From Ilumatobacteraceae bacterium (GTDB taxonomy: Bacteria; Actinomycetota; Acidimicrobiia; Acidimicrobiales; Ilumatobacteraceae), in assembly GCA_022843125.1 (NCBI GenBank), contig JALHOG010000054.1:1-36900 (forward strand): a stretch of DNA of 36,900 nucleotides, read 5' to 3'. Within the stretch, counting starts at the first letter, position 1. The number at the start of each line of letters is the position of its first letter. Below the pieces are notes generated by a model. It saw only the letters and a list, made by a program, of their open reading frames with translations, did not search any database and had not been told where the DNA came from. This document shows positions 16,196 to 23,978 of this stretch, in pieces. The translations under genes were made by a program, and so were the position numbers.

Positions 16196-16245
16196 CGGGT
16201 CGCGAGACCCGCGCGACCCGCGGACACGGTCCCGGGACCGGTCCC
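16196..16245. promoter_or_regulatory. Palindrome cluster upstream of the Tad operon
   Basis: CGGGTC/GACCCG with a GCGA centre (16196-16211) is followed by GGTCCC-GGGACC-GGTCCC (16228-16245), three contiguous half-sites in alternating orientation. The cluster sits in the 222-bp space between the divergent regulator and the first Tad gene, about 80 bp before its GTG. It may be an operator for the adjacent regulator or an attenuator stem. Confidence 0.45.
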
Positions 16246-16324
16246 GTCTTTCGGGAGCCGCGGACCCGTTCCGCCGGACCCCAGCCCCTATCGCCGCACG
16301 ACGCCGACCCGCAAGGTTGGAGAC

Positions 16325-17197
16325 GTGATCGACCTCGACCGTCCAACCGATCAACGCCGTCCCGACGCAGGCGGCCCCATCGCCGATCCCATTCGGAACG
16401 ACCGCAACGAACGCCTCGGCTTGTCGACGCTCGAGGCCGACCGTCCACGGCCGCAGCGGCGTTCGGTGCTGTCGAAGGTGTCGACGGCGCACTTCCTGAT
16501 GGTGCTCTTCGGGCTCCTCGGTTTCGGTTCGACGCTCTACCTGCTCCAGCAACAGGACGCGATCGTCGAGGTCGTCGTCGCCCGGGGTGACCTCGCGGCA
16601 GGGACGAAGCTCGACGCCGCAGCGGTCGAAACGGTCGCCGTGCCGGCGGATGGGCCGTTGGCCTCGACATCGCTGCGGCCGACAGAGCTGAACGATCAGA
16701 TGACCCTCGTCGCTGCCATCTCGTCGGGTGCGCCGGTGCTGCGCTCGCTCGTCACCGAGGCCTCGTACCTCGACGACCTCAACGCATTCTCGGTGCCGAT
16801 CGGCGAGGAACGTGCGCTCGGCGGCGAGTTCACGGCGGGCGACCGCGTGAACCTGATCAGCGTGATCGAGATCGGCAACGGTCGCGACACCACGGCGATC
16901 TCGACGTACGTCGCAACCGACGTGCCGGTACTCGCCGATCGCAACGACGACTCGTCCGGGTTCGGCGCTTCCCGCTTGGACTACTTCATCGCAGTCGGTC
17001 TGGATTCCGAGCAGTCGCTCGGCGCAGCGACTGCGCTCATGGTCGGGCGACTCGAAGTCGTGCGAGCGGGCGAGGTTCCCGCCAACACCGACATGGCCGC
17101 CATCACCACGACCGGCGGGGTCGCCAACGTTCCTCGTTCCGAGGTCGCCGAGATCCTGCGCGCCGCCCAGAACCCCGTCGTCCCGGAGCAGCCATGA
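16325..17197 (+). CDS. cpaB: CpaB/RcpC-like SAF-domain pilus assembly protein
   Basis: This protein has about 290 residues from GTG 16325, with AAGG eight bases upstream. A 50-residue cytoplasmic tail precedes one membrane helix (about 55-74, AHFLMVLFGLLGFGSTLYLL). An SAF domain follows (about 82-150: IVEVVVARGDLAAGTKLDAAAVETVAVP, then GAPVLRSLV). A C-terminal region with GDRVNLISVIEIG and LGAATALMVGRLEVVRAGE is typical of CpaB/RcpC proteins that help assemble the Flp pilus at the cell envelope. It is the first gene of the Tad operon, and its stop overlaps the next ATG by four bases. The frame is open 180 bp further upstream without supporting features. Confidence 0.87.
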   Translation: MIDLDRPTDQRRPDAGGPIADPIRNDRNERLGLSTLEADRPRPQRRSVLSKVSTAHFLMVLFGLLGFGSTLYLLQQQDAIVEVVVARGDLAAGTKLDAAAVETVAVPADGPLASTSLRPTELNDQMTLVAAISSGAPVLRSLVTEASYLDDLNAFSVPIGEERALGGEFTAGDRVNLISVIEIGNGRDTTAISTYVATDVPVLADRNDDSSGFGASRLDYFIAVGLDSEQSLGAATALMVGRLEVVRAGEVPANTDMAAITTTGGVANVPRSEVAEILRAAQNPVVPEQP

Positions 17198-18498
17198 CCC
17201 CGATCATCATCGAACGAGCTCCCGTGACCAACGCGACGCCGCCGCGCCCGACGGCCACGACACGCGTCGGCGTCGTGGCGTCGTCGGGAACGTGGCGACC
17301 TGCGCTGCAGGCTCACCTCGAGCACCACGTCGAACGGATCGAGGTGGTCGTGATCCGCGACCCGCACCTCCTCACCGACGAACCGCTCGACGTCGTGATC
17401 GTCGACGACGCGTCGGTGGTGGTGGGCGCGAACGAGCTCGCACTCCTCGCGCGGCGCTCCATCCCGGTCATCGGTCTCTACCATCTCGATGGAGAGGGCC
17501 GCGGCGTGGAGTTCCTCCGGTCGCTGGGCATCGCTGACTGCTATCGGGCGGATCTCGGCGTCAGCGAGCTGGCGGTCGTGATCGGCCGCCATGAGCGCAT
17601 CGGTGTCGAGCCGGCCGAGTCGGACCGTGGCGAACCCCTCGGAGATCCGAGCGGTGATGCCGGATCCGAGCGGTTCGCGCGACTCGACGCACTTGCCGAT
17701 CAGGTCTTCAGCCCGACGCGAGTCGTCACCATCGGCGGCGTGTCGGAGCGGCGTCACGAACTGGCGGCGATGCTCGCCGCGGGATACGGCCGGGATCGGC
17801 AGGCGATGGTCGTCGACCTCGACCCGTTCCGACCCCGGCTCGCGCGCCGGTTCCGCCTCCAGCTGCAGCCGAACGTGCTCGTCGCCTGCCGATCGCTCGG
17901 TGACGACTTCGACCCGATGCACTTCGTCGGACGTCGCACCATGTCGTCGGTCGAGTTGCCGTTCTGGACCCTCGTCGGCATGCCCTCGCCGGAATCGGCC
18001 ACACAGATCGACCCGCGCGACCTCGAGCGTCTCATCGAGCGACTCTCGGCGACGTGGCCGCGCCTCGTCCTCGTCACCGACAGCAGTACCGGTCGGCACG
18101 AGGCTCGCCCGCTCAGGGCGGTCGCCATCCGCCAATCGACGACGTTGCTGATCACCGCCGACCCGACCCCGGAGGGCGTCCTCGAATGCCTCGACTGGAT
18201 GGTCCAGAGCGATGCGATCGCAGCTGAGGAACGGATCGCTCCACGGCCGGCCGACATTGCGTTCTGTGGCCGACCCAAGGATCGACGACGCCGGATCGAG
18301 ATCGCCGATCAGCTCCGTGAGCACCGCCCGCACGGCTCGGTACGCCGCGTCGTGTTCGTCCCGTGGGACGAGGCTCGCGTCGGCGCTGCCAGCTGGGACG
18401 GCCGGCAGATCGATCGCCGCTCACGCATGAACCAACGCTCCCGACGGTTGGCGCAGTTGCTCACCGATGGAACGGCCAAGCGTTTGGAAGTGCTGTGA
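17194..18498 (+). CDS. tadZ: CpaE/TadZ-like protein with degenerate ATPase domain
   Basis: This 434-residue protein has a receiver-like N-terminal domain (about 24-130: TRVGVVASSGTW, then LDVVIVDDASVVV and RSIPVIGLYHLDG) and a C-terminal ParA/MinD-like domain. That arrangement is typical of CpaE/TadZ, the polar localiser of the Tad system. The ATPase domain is degenerate: Walker A should lie in VVTIGGVSERRHELAAML, which lacks the Gly-Lys-Thr/Ser motif, while the following strand AMVVDLDPFRPRLARRF is recognisable. Other TadZ proteins also have altered P-loops. It overlaps cpaB by ATGA upstream and tadA by GTGA downstream. It may recruit the secretion machine to a pole, possibly with the DivIVA-like protein of this operon. 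Confidence 0.75.
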   Translation: MTPIIIERAPVTNATPPRPTATTRVGVVASSGTWRPALQAHLEHHVERIEVVVIRDPHLLTDEPLDVVIVDDASVVVGANELALLARRSIPVIGLYHLDGEGRGVEFLRSLGIADCYRADLGVSELAVVIGRHERIGVEPAESDRGEPLGDPSGDAGSERFARLDALADQVFSPTRVVTIGGVSERRHELAAMLAAGYGRDRQAMVVDLDPFRPRLARRFRLQLQPNVLVACRSLGDDFDPMHFVGRRTMSSVELPFWTLVGMPSPESATQIDPRDLERLIERLSATWPRLVLVTDSSTGRHEARPLRAVAIRQSTTLLITADPTPEGVLECLDWMVQSDAIAAEERIAPRPADIAFCGRPKDRRRRIEIADQLREHRPHGSVRRVVFVPWDEARVGAASWDGRQIDRRSRMNQRSRRLAQLLTDGTAKRLEVL

Positions 18499-19826
18499 TC
18501 AACGCCTACGAAGACCTGCGCACCTCGGTGGCTGAGCGGATCAAGACGCTCAATCTCGATCCCCGAGCCGACACCCCGACGGTGATCGAGCTGATCCGTG
18601 ACGAGATCGCCGAGTACCAGGCCCGTGCCGGTCTGGCCCTCGACGACCGGCCGGTGCTCGCGGACCCGCACCGGATGGTCGATCAGCTCGCACGCTCGAT
18701 CCTCGAGTTCGGCCCGTTGACGTCGTTGCTCGACGACGCGTCGATCGAGGAGATCTTCATCGAGGGCTCCGATCTGTACTGCATCGACGGGAACGGCCAG
18801 TTGCGCGGCGCATCCGAGATCACCTCGCAGGGCGAGCTCATGCACCAGGTGCGCAAGCTGCTCCAGGAGTCGGGACGAGAACTCAACGAGCGCAACCCGA
18901 TGGTGCAGGCCCGGGTCTTCGGCGGTCGCATCCGGCTCGGCGTCGTGGCACCGCCTATCGCCGATCACCTGTCGGTGACGCTTCGCAAGTACACGATGCG
19001 CCACGAGACGTTCGACCTGCTGGTGCGCTACGACGCGATCACCGCCGAGGCAGCGATGATCATGGGCGCGGCGATGCGATGCGGACTCGGCATCCTCGTG
19101 TGCGGCAAGCCCGGAGCCGGGAAGACGACCTTCCTCAACGCCGCTCTGCGGGCCGTCCCGCCTGCGCATCGAGTGTTGTGCTGCGAAGAGGTCCGCGAGC
19201 TGTCGGCACCGCTCAACCACGGCAGCTACTACCAGACGAGGTCTGCTCTGGCGGACGGCGGCGACGCCGAGGTGACGCTGCGAGACCTGGTCAAGATCTG
19301 TCTCGGCATGCGACCCGATCTGCTCGTGCTCGGCGAGGTGCGCGGGGCCGAGGCGTTCGAACTGCTTCGTGCCGGCAATGCCGGTTGCGGCGTGATGGCC
19401 ACCGTGCACGGCAACGGCGCCCACGCCGGCCTGACCGCACTGGTCGACACGGCGATCATGGCGGGTCAGAACGTCCCGGCGCCCCACGTGCGTTCGACGC
19501 TGTCGCAGATCTTCGACCTCGTCGTGTTCCTCGACCGCGAGGACGTCCAGCTGAAGCGGCCAGGAGACGGGCCGATCCGGCGGCAGGTCATGGACATCGT
19601 CGCGGTGCCGCCGCTCGGGGCCGCACACGACGACTTCATCACCGAGTCGATCCTGCACCGAACCGAGATCGGGGCGCCGCTCACCTGGTCGGGTGTGCAG
19701 CTGCCGGCCTCGATCCGCTGGCGCATCGATCGCGCCTTGCCCGCGGGTGTCACGAGCGCAACGCTGCTGAGCGCCCATTCACTGTCAGGTCAGCCGGACG
19801 GCTCGCAGATCGGCGCAGTCGCATGA
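18495..19826 (+). CDS. tadA: TadA/CpaF secretion ATPase
   Basis: This 443-residue member of the VirB11/PilT/GspE secretion ATPase superfamily assembles into a hexamer that drives Flp pilus assembly. Walker A is GKPGAGKT (about 204-211), the Asp box follows (VLCCEEVREL), Walker B is PDLLVLGEVRG (about 274-284) and the His box is GVMATVHGNGAH (about 299-310). The N-terminal region (MVDQLARSILEFGPLTSLLDDASIEEIFI) matches TadA. The start is GTG 18495, overlapping the previous stop as GTGA; the longer open frame upstream is a shadow. The stop overlaps tadB as ATGA. Confidence 0.95.
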   Translation: MINAYEDLRTSVAERIKTLNLDPRADTPTVIELIRDEIAEYQARAGLALDDRPVLADPHRMVDQLARSILEFGPLTSLLDDASIEEIFIEGSDLYCIDGNGQLRGASEITSQGELMHQVRKLLQESGRELNERNPMVQARVFGGRIRLGVVAPPIADHLSVTLRKYTMRHETFDLLVRYDAITAEAAMIMGAAMRCGLGILVCGKPGAGKTTFLNAALRAVPPAHRVLCCEEVRELSAPLNHGSYYQTRSALADGGDAEVTLRDLVKICLGMRPDLLVLGEVRGAEAFELLRAGNAGCGVMATVHGNGAHAGLTALVDTAIMAGQNVPAPHVRSTLSQIFDLVVFLDREDVQLKRPGDGPIRRQVMDIVAVPPLGAAHDDFITESILHRTEIGAPLTWSGVQLPASIRWRIDRALPAGVTSATLLSAHSLSGQPDGSQIGAVA

Positions 19827-20662
19827 GGTTCGTCGCTGCCCTGTGCACCGGTGCATTCGTCGCCCTCGTCGCGCGCGAACGCATCATTGCTCACCGCCGC
19901 GCCCGACACGACGGCGACCGACGGCGAGGGTCGACGGCGATGTCGTCGATCCTGCTCGGCCTCGCCTCGACGGGGATCGGGTTCCTGCTCCTGCTCGCCA
20001 TCACCGGCACGGTCGGGATCGCCCTGCCGCTGTCGCTCGGCTGCGCATTGGTGCCGCGACTGATCGTCGTCCGCCGCGTCGCTGCGGCTCGGCGCCGAAC
20101 GCTCGAGGCGTGGCCCGACGCACTGCGATCGATCCGGTCCAGCCTGCTTGCGGGCAGATCGCTCCACGCAGCGCTCACCGAACTCGTGACGAGCGGACCG
20201 CAGGCGCTGCGTCCCGTGTTCACCCGCTATTCCCGTCTGGCCTCGACGCTCGACCAGGCGGCCGCACTCGAAGTGATCCGCGACGAGGTTTCCGATCCGT
20301 ACGTCGACCGCATCGTCGAGGTGCTGATCGCTGCCGCGGATGCCGGTCCGGCGACGGTGCTCGACATCATCGACGATCTCGCCGAAGCTGCGATGGACGA
20401 CCTCCAGCTGCGCATGCGGGTCGAGACTGCCGGACTCGAGCAACGAATCAACGCCGGTCTGATCATGGTCGTGCCGGTCGTGATGTTGCTGCTGCTCAAC
20501 TCGGTGTCGCCGATCTACCGGACGTTCTACGCGAGCGGCGCAGGGCTCGCTGTCGTCTCGGCAGGCATGGGTCTGTCGATGATCGGGATGCTCGCCGTTC
20601 GCAAGCTCGCGGTGCTGCCCGAAGAACCGCGTGTGTTCGTCCGCGAGGAGGTTCGGTCATGA
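19823..20662 (+). CDS. tadB: TadB-like inner membrane protein
   Basis: This 279-residue membrane protein has the T2SSF domain of the TadB/GspF family. A hydrophobic pair at about 40-75 is followed by the cytoplasmic helical domain (TLEAWPDALRSIRSSLLAGRSLHAALTEL, then ADAGPATVLDIIDDLAEAAMDD) and two C-terminal helices (LIMVVPVVMLLLLNSVSPI, then AVVSAGMGLSMIGMLAV). It forms the inner-membrane platform on which TadA acts. ATG 19823 overlaps the tadA stop as ATGA. A longer open frame runs upstream through tadA but is antiphase shadow. The stop overlaps tadC as ATGA. Confidence 0.92.
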   Translation: MRFVAALCTGAFVALVARERIIAHRRARHDGDRRRGSTAMSSILLGLASTGIGFLLLLAITGTVGIALPLSLGCALVPRLIVVRRVAAARRRTLEAWPDALRSIRSSLLAGRSLHAALTELVTSGPQALRPVFTRYSRLASTLDQAAALEVIRDEVSDPYVDRIVEVLIAAADAGPATVLDIIDDLAEAAMDDLQLRMRVETAGLEQRINAGLIMVVPVVMLLLLNSVSPIYRTFYASGAGLAVVSAGMGLSMIGMLAVRKLAVLPEEPRVFVREEVRS

Positions 20663-21612
20663 GGATCGTCGCCGCACTGCTGATGGGGTTGGCGTTCGCA
20701 GCGACGAGCGCCGCACTGCTCGCTCCGCCCGTGCCGGTGCGCCGCCGGCTCGCGCCGTATGTGCAGACACATCGACGACGCTCCGGGCTCGCCAGCGACA
20801 TCGGCGTCGCGGTCGATCCGGGGTTCGGCCCGCGCTCGAGCCCGATGGCGACGGTGGCGGTGCACGCCCGGCGGATCGTGGGTGTGCTGGTCGGTGAACT
20901 GCTCGACGCAGGCGACGACGACGAGCTGCGTCTGCGTCTGCGCCGGGCCGGCGTCGAGCCGCCCACGCCGGCGGCCTATCGGTCGCGGCAGTTGCGAGCC
21001 GCGATCGTCGGCGCCGCCGCCGGGTTCGCCCTTGCACTCGCGCTCGGCCGGCGCGCCGGCGACGTCAAGGCGTCGGTCGTGTTGCTGATCACCGGCGTGG
21101 GCTTCCTGCTCGGCACGATCGGCTACAAGGTCAGCTTGGAACGCAAGGCGCAGCTCCGTCGCAAGGAGATGCAGCTGAGCCTCTACACCGTGACCCAGAT
21201 GCTGGCCGTCCTCGCCCGCGCCAACCGTGGCCCGGTGGGTTCCGTTCGGCGCCTCGCCGAGCGGGGATCGGGGCCGCTGGTCGACGAGCTGCGGATCGGG
21301 ATCGGCTGGATGCAGCGCGGTTCGTCGGCAGAGCAGGCGTTCGAGCAACTCGGCCGCGACGCACCCGACCCGTCGACGGCGCGACTGTTCCGACTGATCG
21401 CGACATCGGCGTCGTCCGGCGGCGACATCGCCCGCACGCTGCGCGCCCAAGCCGACCAGCTCCGCAAGGAACACAGCGAGTCGATGGAGCAACTCGCGAC
21501 GAAAAAGCGCAGCGCCATGGTCCTGCCGTCGATCGTCGTGATGGTGCCCGTCCTGCTGCTCTACGCGCTCGCCCCCGGTCCGAGCATGGCATTCGGTGGT
21601 CGACTTGGCTGA
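20659..21612 (+). CDS. tadC: TadC-like inner membrane protein
   Basis: This 317-residue membrane protein is the second T2SSF platform subunit. It has an N-terminal hydrophobic segment, a helix pair near 115-155 (LRAAIVGAAAGFALALALG, then SVVLLITGVGFLLGTIGY), the cytoplasmic T2SSF helices (LYTVTQMLAVLARANRGPVG, then ATSASSGGDIARTLRAQADQLR) and a C-terminal helix (VLPSIVVMVPVLLLYALAPG). TadB and TadC probably pair in the pilus base. The start overlaps tadB as ATGA. A 116-bp gap without a gene follows before the pilin. Confidence 0.92.
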   Translation: MRIVAALLMGLAFAATSAALLAPPVPVRRRLAPYVQTHRRRSGLASDIGVAVDPGFGPRSSPMATVAVHARRIVGVLVGELLDAGDDDELRLRLRRAGVEPPTPAAYRSRQLRAAIVGAAAGFALALALGRRAGDVKASVVLLITGVGFLLGTIGYKVSLERKAQLRRKEMQLSLYTVTQMLAVLARANRGPVGSVRRLAERGSGPLVDELRIGIGWMQRGSSAEQAFEQLGRDAPDPSTARLFRLIATSASSGGDIARTLRAQADQLRKEHSESMEQLATKKRSAMVLPSIVVMVPVLLLYALAPGPSMAFGGRLG

Positions 21613-21623
21613 TCACTGTGATC
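21611..21623. promoter_or_regulatory. Short palindrome in the tadC-pilin gap
   Basis: GATCAC-T-GTGATC overlaps the tadC stop codon and is a perfect 6-bp inverted repeat. It sits at the only gap over 100 bp inside the Tad operon. It could be a weak terminator, an RNA processing stem or an operator setting the high pilin level. Confidence 0.35.
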
Positions 21624-21728
21624 GCCCCCGAAACGAGGTCTGCGGCTGTCGCTGGGCAGCCGAGAAGCAAGCTCCATCACCCCAGCGTCCGTGCCGGCAA
21701 CGCCACGGTCAACCCGAGAGGAACCCTG

Positions 21729-21926
21729 ATGAAGATCATCCGTCATCCGCACCCACACGCACACCCGGACACGAGCGAGCCGAAGCTCGATCGCGAAGCC
21801 GGGCTGTCGTCCGTCGATGCGTTCGTGCTGTGCGCTCTGATCGTGGCGGCCGTCGCCGCGGCGACGCCGGCGATCGCCTCGGGCATCAGCGGCCTCGCCG
21901 AACAGATCGCGAGCTTCCTGGGCTGA
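21729..21926 (+). CDS. Flp-type pilin subunit (small)
   Basis: This protein has 65 residues. A 25-residue charged leader with His repeats (MKIIRHPHPHAHPDTSEPK) precedes REAGLSSVDAFVLCALIVAA and further small hydrophobic residues, as in Flp major pilins: a Gly cleavage site followed by a hydrophobic helix. Flp pilins normally have Glu at +5 after the cleaved Gly; here the fifth residue is Asp (G|LSSVD). GAGAGGAA seven bases before ATG 21729 is the strongest ribosome-binding site of the operon, as expected for the most abundant product. The stop overlaps a CTG that probably starts the next gene. Processing would be by the prepilin peptidase at 24647-25342. Confidence 0.78.
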   Translation: MKIIRHPHPHAHPDTSEPKLDREAGLSSVDAFVLCALIVAAVAAATPAIASGISGLAEQIASFLG

Positions 21927-22345
21927 GCGAGCGCGGCGAGCCATCGGCGCGACCGGATGCTCCGGGACGGCGCGAGTCGGGTCTCACCACGCCCGCGCTC
22001 CTCATCCTGCTCCTCATGACCATGGCATTCACGTTGGTCGGGGTGCAGGGCATGCTCGCCCAGTACGCGCGGGGCGTTGCGCGTGCGGCGATCGACGAGG
22101 GAGCGCGGGCGGGTGCACCCGAGTACGCGGGTGCGTTCGACTGCCAACGGGCGGCCGACGAGGTGCTCACGCAGTTGCTCGGCGGCGCACTCGGCGCCGA
22201 CATCTCGGTGCGGTGCGTCAACGACGGCGAACGGTCGACCGCCCGGGTCACGGGTGTGATCCCATCGATCGCGCCGGGTCTGATCCCTGCGATCACGATC
22301 GACGAGACCGCGATCATCGTGAAGGAACCGGAGTACGGGCCATGA
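21923..22345 (+). CDS. TadE-like pseudopilin, probable CTG start
   Basis: This protein has about 140 residues. After a charged leader comes RRESGLTTPALLILLLMTMAFTLVGVQGMLAQYARGVARAAIDEGAR, split here only for description: a single N-terminal membrane helix followed by the amphipathic helix and Ala/Arg-rich stretch of TadE-like proteins. The remainder (MTQLLGG-type helix and strands ending TIDETAIIVKEPEYGP) fits. The leader has no ATG, GTG or TTG at a sensible place; the ATGs inside the helix would remove half of it. CTG 21923 overlaps the pilin stop as CTGA, the same 4-base overlap used elsewhere in this operon, so I propose CTG initiation. The stop overlaps the next gene as ATGA. Confidence 0.7.
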   Translation: MSERGEPSARPDAPGRRESGLTTPALLILLLMTMAFTLVGVQGMLAQYARGVARAAIDEGARAGAPEYAGAFDCQRAADEVLTQLLGGALGADISVRCVNDGERSTARVTGVIPSIAPGLIPAITIDETAIIVKEPEYGP

Positions 22346-22794
22346 TCCGGCGGATACGCACCAGCGACCGGTGTGACCGCGACCACGCCGACCGTGATCG
22401 CGGCGCCGTGGGGCTCGACTGGTTCATCATGCTGCCCGTCTTCGTCGGCGCGCTGCTCGTGCTGGTGGCGCTCCCGCAGTGGCCCGAGCGCCAGGGTGCG
22501 GCGCGCGCGGCAGCGGCAGAGGCCGCCCGCTTCGCCGTGCTCGCCGACACGCGTGGAGAGATGCGTGGTGCTGCCGAGAACATGGCGCAGCAGGTGATGA
22601 ACAACTACGGATACGACGGCGGGCAGTTCTCGGTCGCCGTCGATGGTGAACTCGAGCGTGGCACCTCCATCACCGTGTCGGTGACGGTTCGGATGCCTGC
22701 GATCGCCGTGCCCTTCGGCGCCGATCTCGCAACCGCGGACTACACGGCGAGTGCCACCGAGCGCGTCGAGGACTACCGGGGGATCGAGCCGTGA
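22342..22794 (+). CDS. TadE/TadG-like pseudopilin
   Basis: This 150-residue protein has a charged leader (RRIRTSDRCDRDHADRDRG) and one N-terminal membrane helix (AVGLDWFIMLPVFVGALLVLVAL). The helix ends in PQWPERQGAARAAAAEAARFAV, the small-residue helix typical of TadE-like pseudopilins. A beta-rich exported C-terminus follows (SITVSVTVRMPAIAVPFGADL). It overlaps both neighbours by four bases (ATGA upstream, GTGA downstream). Likely a minor pilus component. Confidence 0.8.
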   Translation: MIRRIRTSDRCDRDHADRDRGAVGLDWFIMLPVFVGALLVLVALPQWPERQGAARAAAAEAARFAVLADTRGEMRGAAENMAQQVMNNYGYDGGQFSVAVDGELERGTSITVSVTVRMPAIAVPFGADLATADYTASATERVEDYRGIEP

Positions 22795-23213
22795 CGGCAC
22801 GATCCCGGACCGACGCAGGGTTCGCAGGCGTCTGGCTGATGATGCTGACCGTGGTCCTGTTGCTCGTCGGTGGGCTGTCGATCGACCTCTGGCGCGCCTT
22901 CTCCGAGCGTCGCGCGATCGCCGAGATGGCCGAGTCGAGCGCTCGCGCCGGCGCCAACGGGATCGACCTCGAGATGTTCGACCTGACCGGCGAGGTGCTC
23001 CTCGACCCGACGATCGCCAGGCAGCTCGCCGCCGACAACCTCTCCGAGCAGACCAATCTGCGCTTCGTCACGGGCTCGTCGATCGACGCCGACACCGACA
23101 CCGTCGTCGTCGACATCCGTGCAACCGTGCCGATGACGTTGCTCGGCATGGTGGGGATCGGCGAGCTCGACATCGCCGTCTCGTCCGAGGCCGAACCGCG
23201 CCTCGAGGGCTGA
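22791..23213 (+). CDS. TadG-like pilus assembly protein
   Basis: This 140-residue protein starts at GTG 22791, overlapping the previous stop as GTGA. The leader is short (TARSRTDAGFAGVWL), then a single helix (MLTVVLLLVGGLSIDLWRAF), followed by SERRAIAEMAESSARAGANGIDL, the conserved helix of TadG/TadE proteins where tight small residues pack against the pilus. A C-terminal strand domain (TVVVDIRATVPMTLLGMVGI) is exported. Full-length TadG proteins have a von Willebrand domain; it is absent here, so this is a short form. Confidence 0.8.
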   Translation: MTARSRTDAGFAGVWLMMLTVVLLLVGGLSIDLWRAFSERRAIAEMAESSARAGANGIDLEMFDLTGEVLLDPTIARQLAADNLSEQTNLRFVTGSSIDADTDTVVVDIRATVPMTLLGMVGIGELDIAVSSEAEPRLEG

Positions 23214-23236
23214 ACCGACTGCAGAGGAGCTCGCGC

Positions 23237-23710
23237 GTGACACCCGACGACATCAGACTCGCCACCTTCAAGACGACGAGGCACGGCTACGACACCGAGC
23301 AGGTGCGCGATCTGCTCGCCCGCGCGGCGTTCGCGCTCGAGTGCTCGATGCAATCGATGCGCGCGATGCGCTCGACTGCCGTCGAGGTGCCCGATCCCCC
23401 TGCGGCTGCAGCCGTGGCCCCCGCGGCTGCAGCCGTGCCCCTCCCGGTCCCGTTCGACCACGAGGCGTTGGCCGAACGACTGGGCGAGGTGATCATGGCC
23501 GCCGAGGAGCTGGTGACGTGGAAGCGGCGCCTGGACGGTCTCCGACACCAGGCGGCCGAGACACACCCGGTCGCCACGGTCCCCGGGTTCGACTCGATCT
23601 GGGGGGGCCACCACCTGCTGCCGACGGTCGCCGCCGGCAAGCAGTCGATGATGCGCGCCGCCGATGCCTACGAAACGTGCCCCGCCGAGGAGTGGCGACA
23701 TGGCAGGTGA
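23237..23710 (+). CDS. DivIVA-domain protein in the Tad operon
   Basis: This 157-residue protein begins VTPDDIRLATFKTTRHGYDT and continues EQVRDLLARAAFALE, which matches the DivIVA N-terminal motif (ltpddI-x-x-x-x-F-x-x-x-r-x-GYD-x-x-eV-x-x-f/l-L). That domain binds negatively curved membrane at poles and septa. A Pro/Ala-rich linker with repeated AAAAV units and a second helical segment (DHEALAERLGEVIMAAEELV) follow. GAGGAG precedes GTG 23237. Its place inside the Tad operon suggests a role in positioning the pilus machine at a pole, perhaps with TadZ; this is inference. The next ATG overlaps its end. Confidence 0.78.
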   Translation: MTPDDIRLATFKTTRHGYDTEQVRDLLARAAFALECSMQSMRAMRSTAVEVPDPPAAAAVAPAAAAVPLPVPFDHEALAERLGEVIMAAEELVTWKRRLDGLRHQAAETHPVATVPGFDSIWGGHHLLPTVAAGKQSMMRAADAYETCPAEEWRHGR

Positions 23711-23978
23711 CCACCGCTCAGGCGCGAACGCGCGGCCGTGGCTCGGCCTCGCCCGCACGCGGCCCGACGAGCGCGCGCCGGACGACGAGGCGCCGCATCG
23801 CCTCCCACCGGAGCGACCGTTCGCCGGCGACGACTTCGACTCGATCGAGGCGCTGTGGGACCTCGCCGCGAGGAGGTCGCGTCGACGGCGGACGATGAAG
23901 TGGGTCGGCGCCTTGGTGGTGGGCGCGCTCGTCCTGCAGATCGCCGTCCCATTGCTGCTCGACACCGGGTGGTGGTGA
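23700..23978 (+). CDS. Small single-pass membrane protein of the Tad operon
   Basis: This 92-residue protein has an Arg/Pro/Asp-rich cytoplasmic part (MAGDHRSGANARPW, then FAGDDFDSIEALWDLAARRSRRRR) and a C-terminal membrane helix (WVGALVVGALVLQIAVPLLL). GAGGAG lies before ATG 23700, which overlaps the preceding gene by 11 bases. No family is recognised. The acidic DDFDSIEALWDL segment could be a docking motif. Co-transcribed with the Tad genes by position. Confidence 0.72.
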   Translation: MAGDHRSGANARPWLGLARTRPDERAPDDEAPHRLPPERPFAGDDFDSIEALWDLAARRSRRRRTMKWVGALVVGALVLQIAVPLLLDTGWW

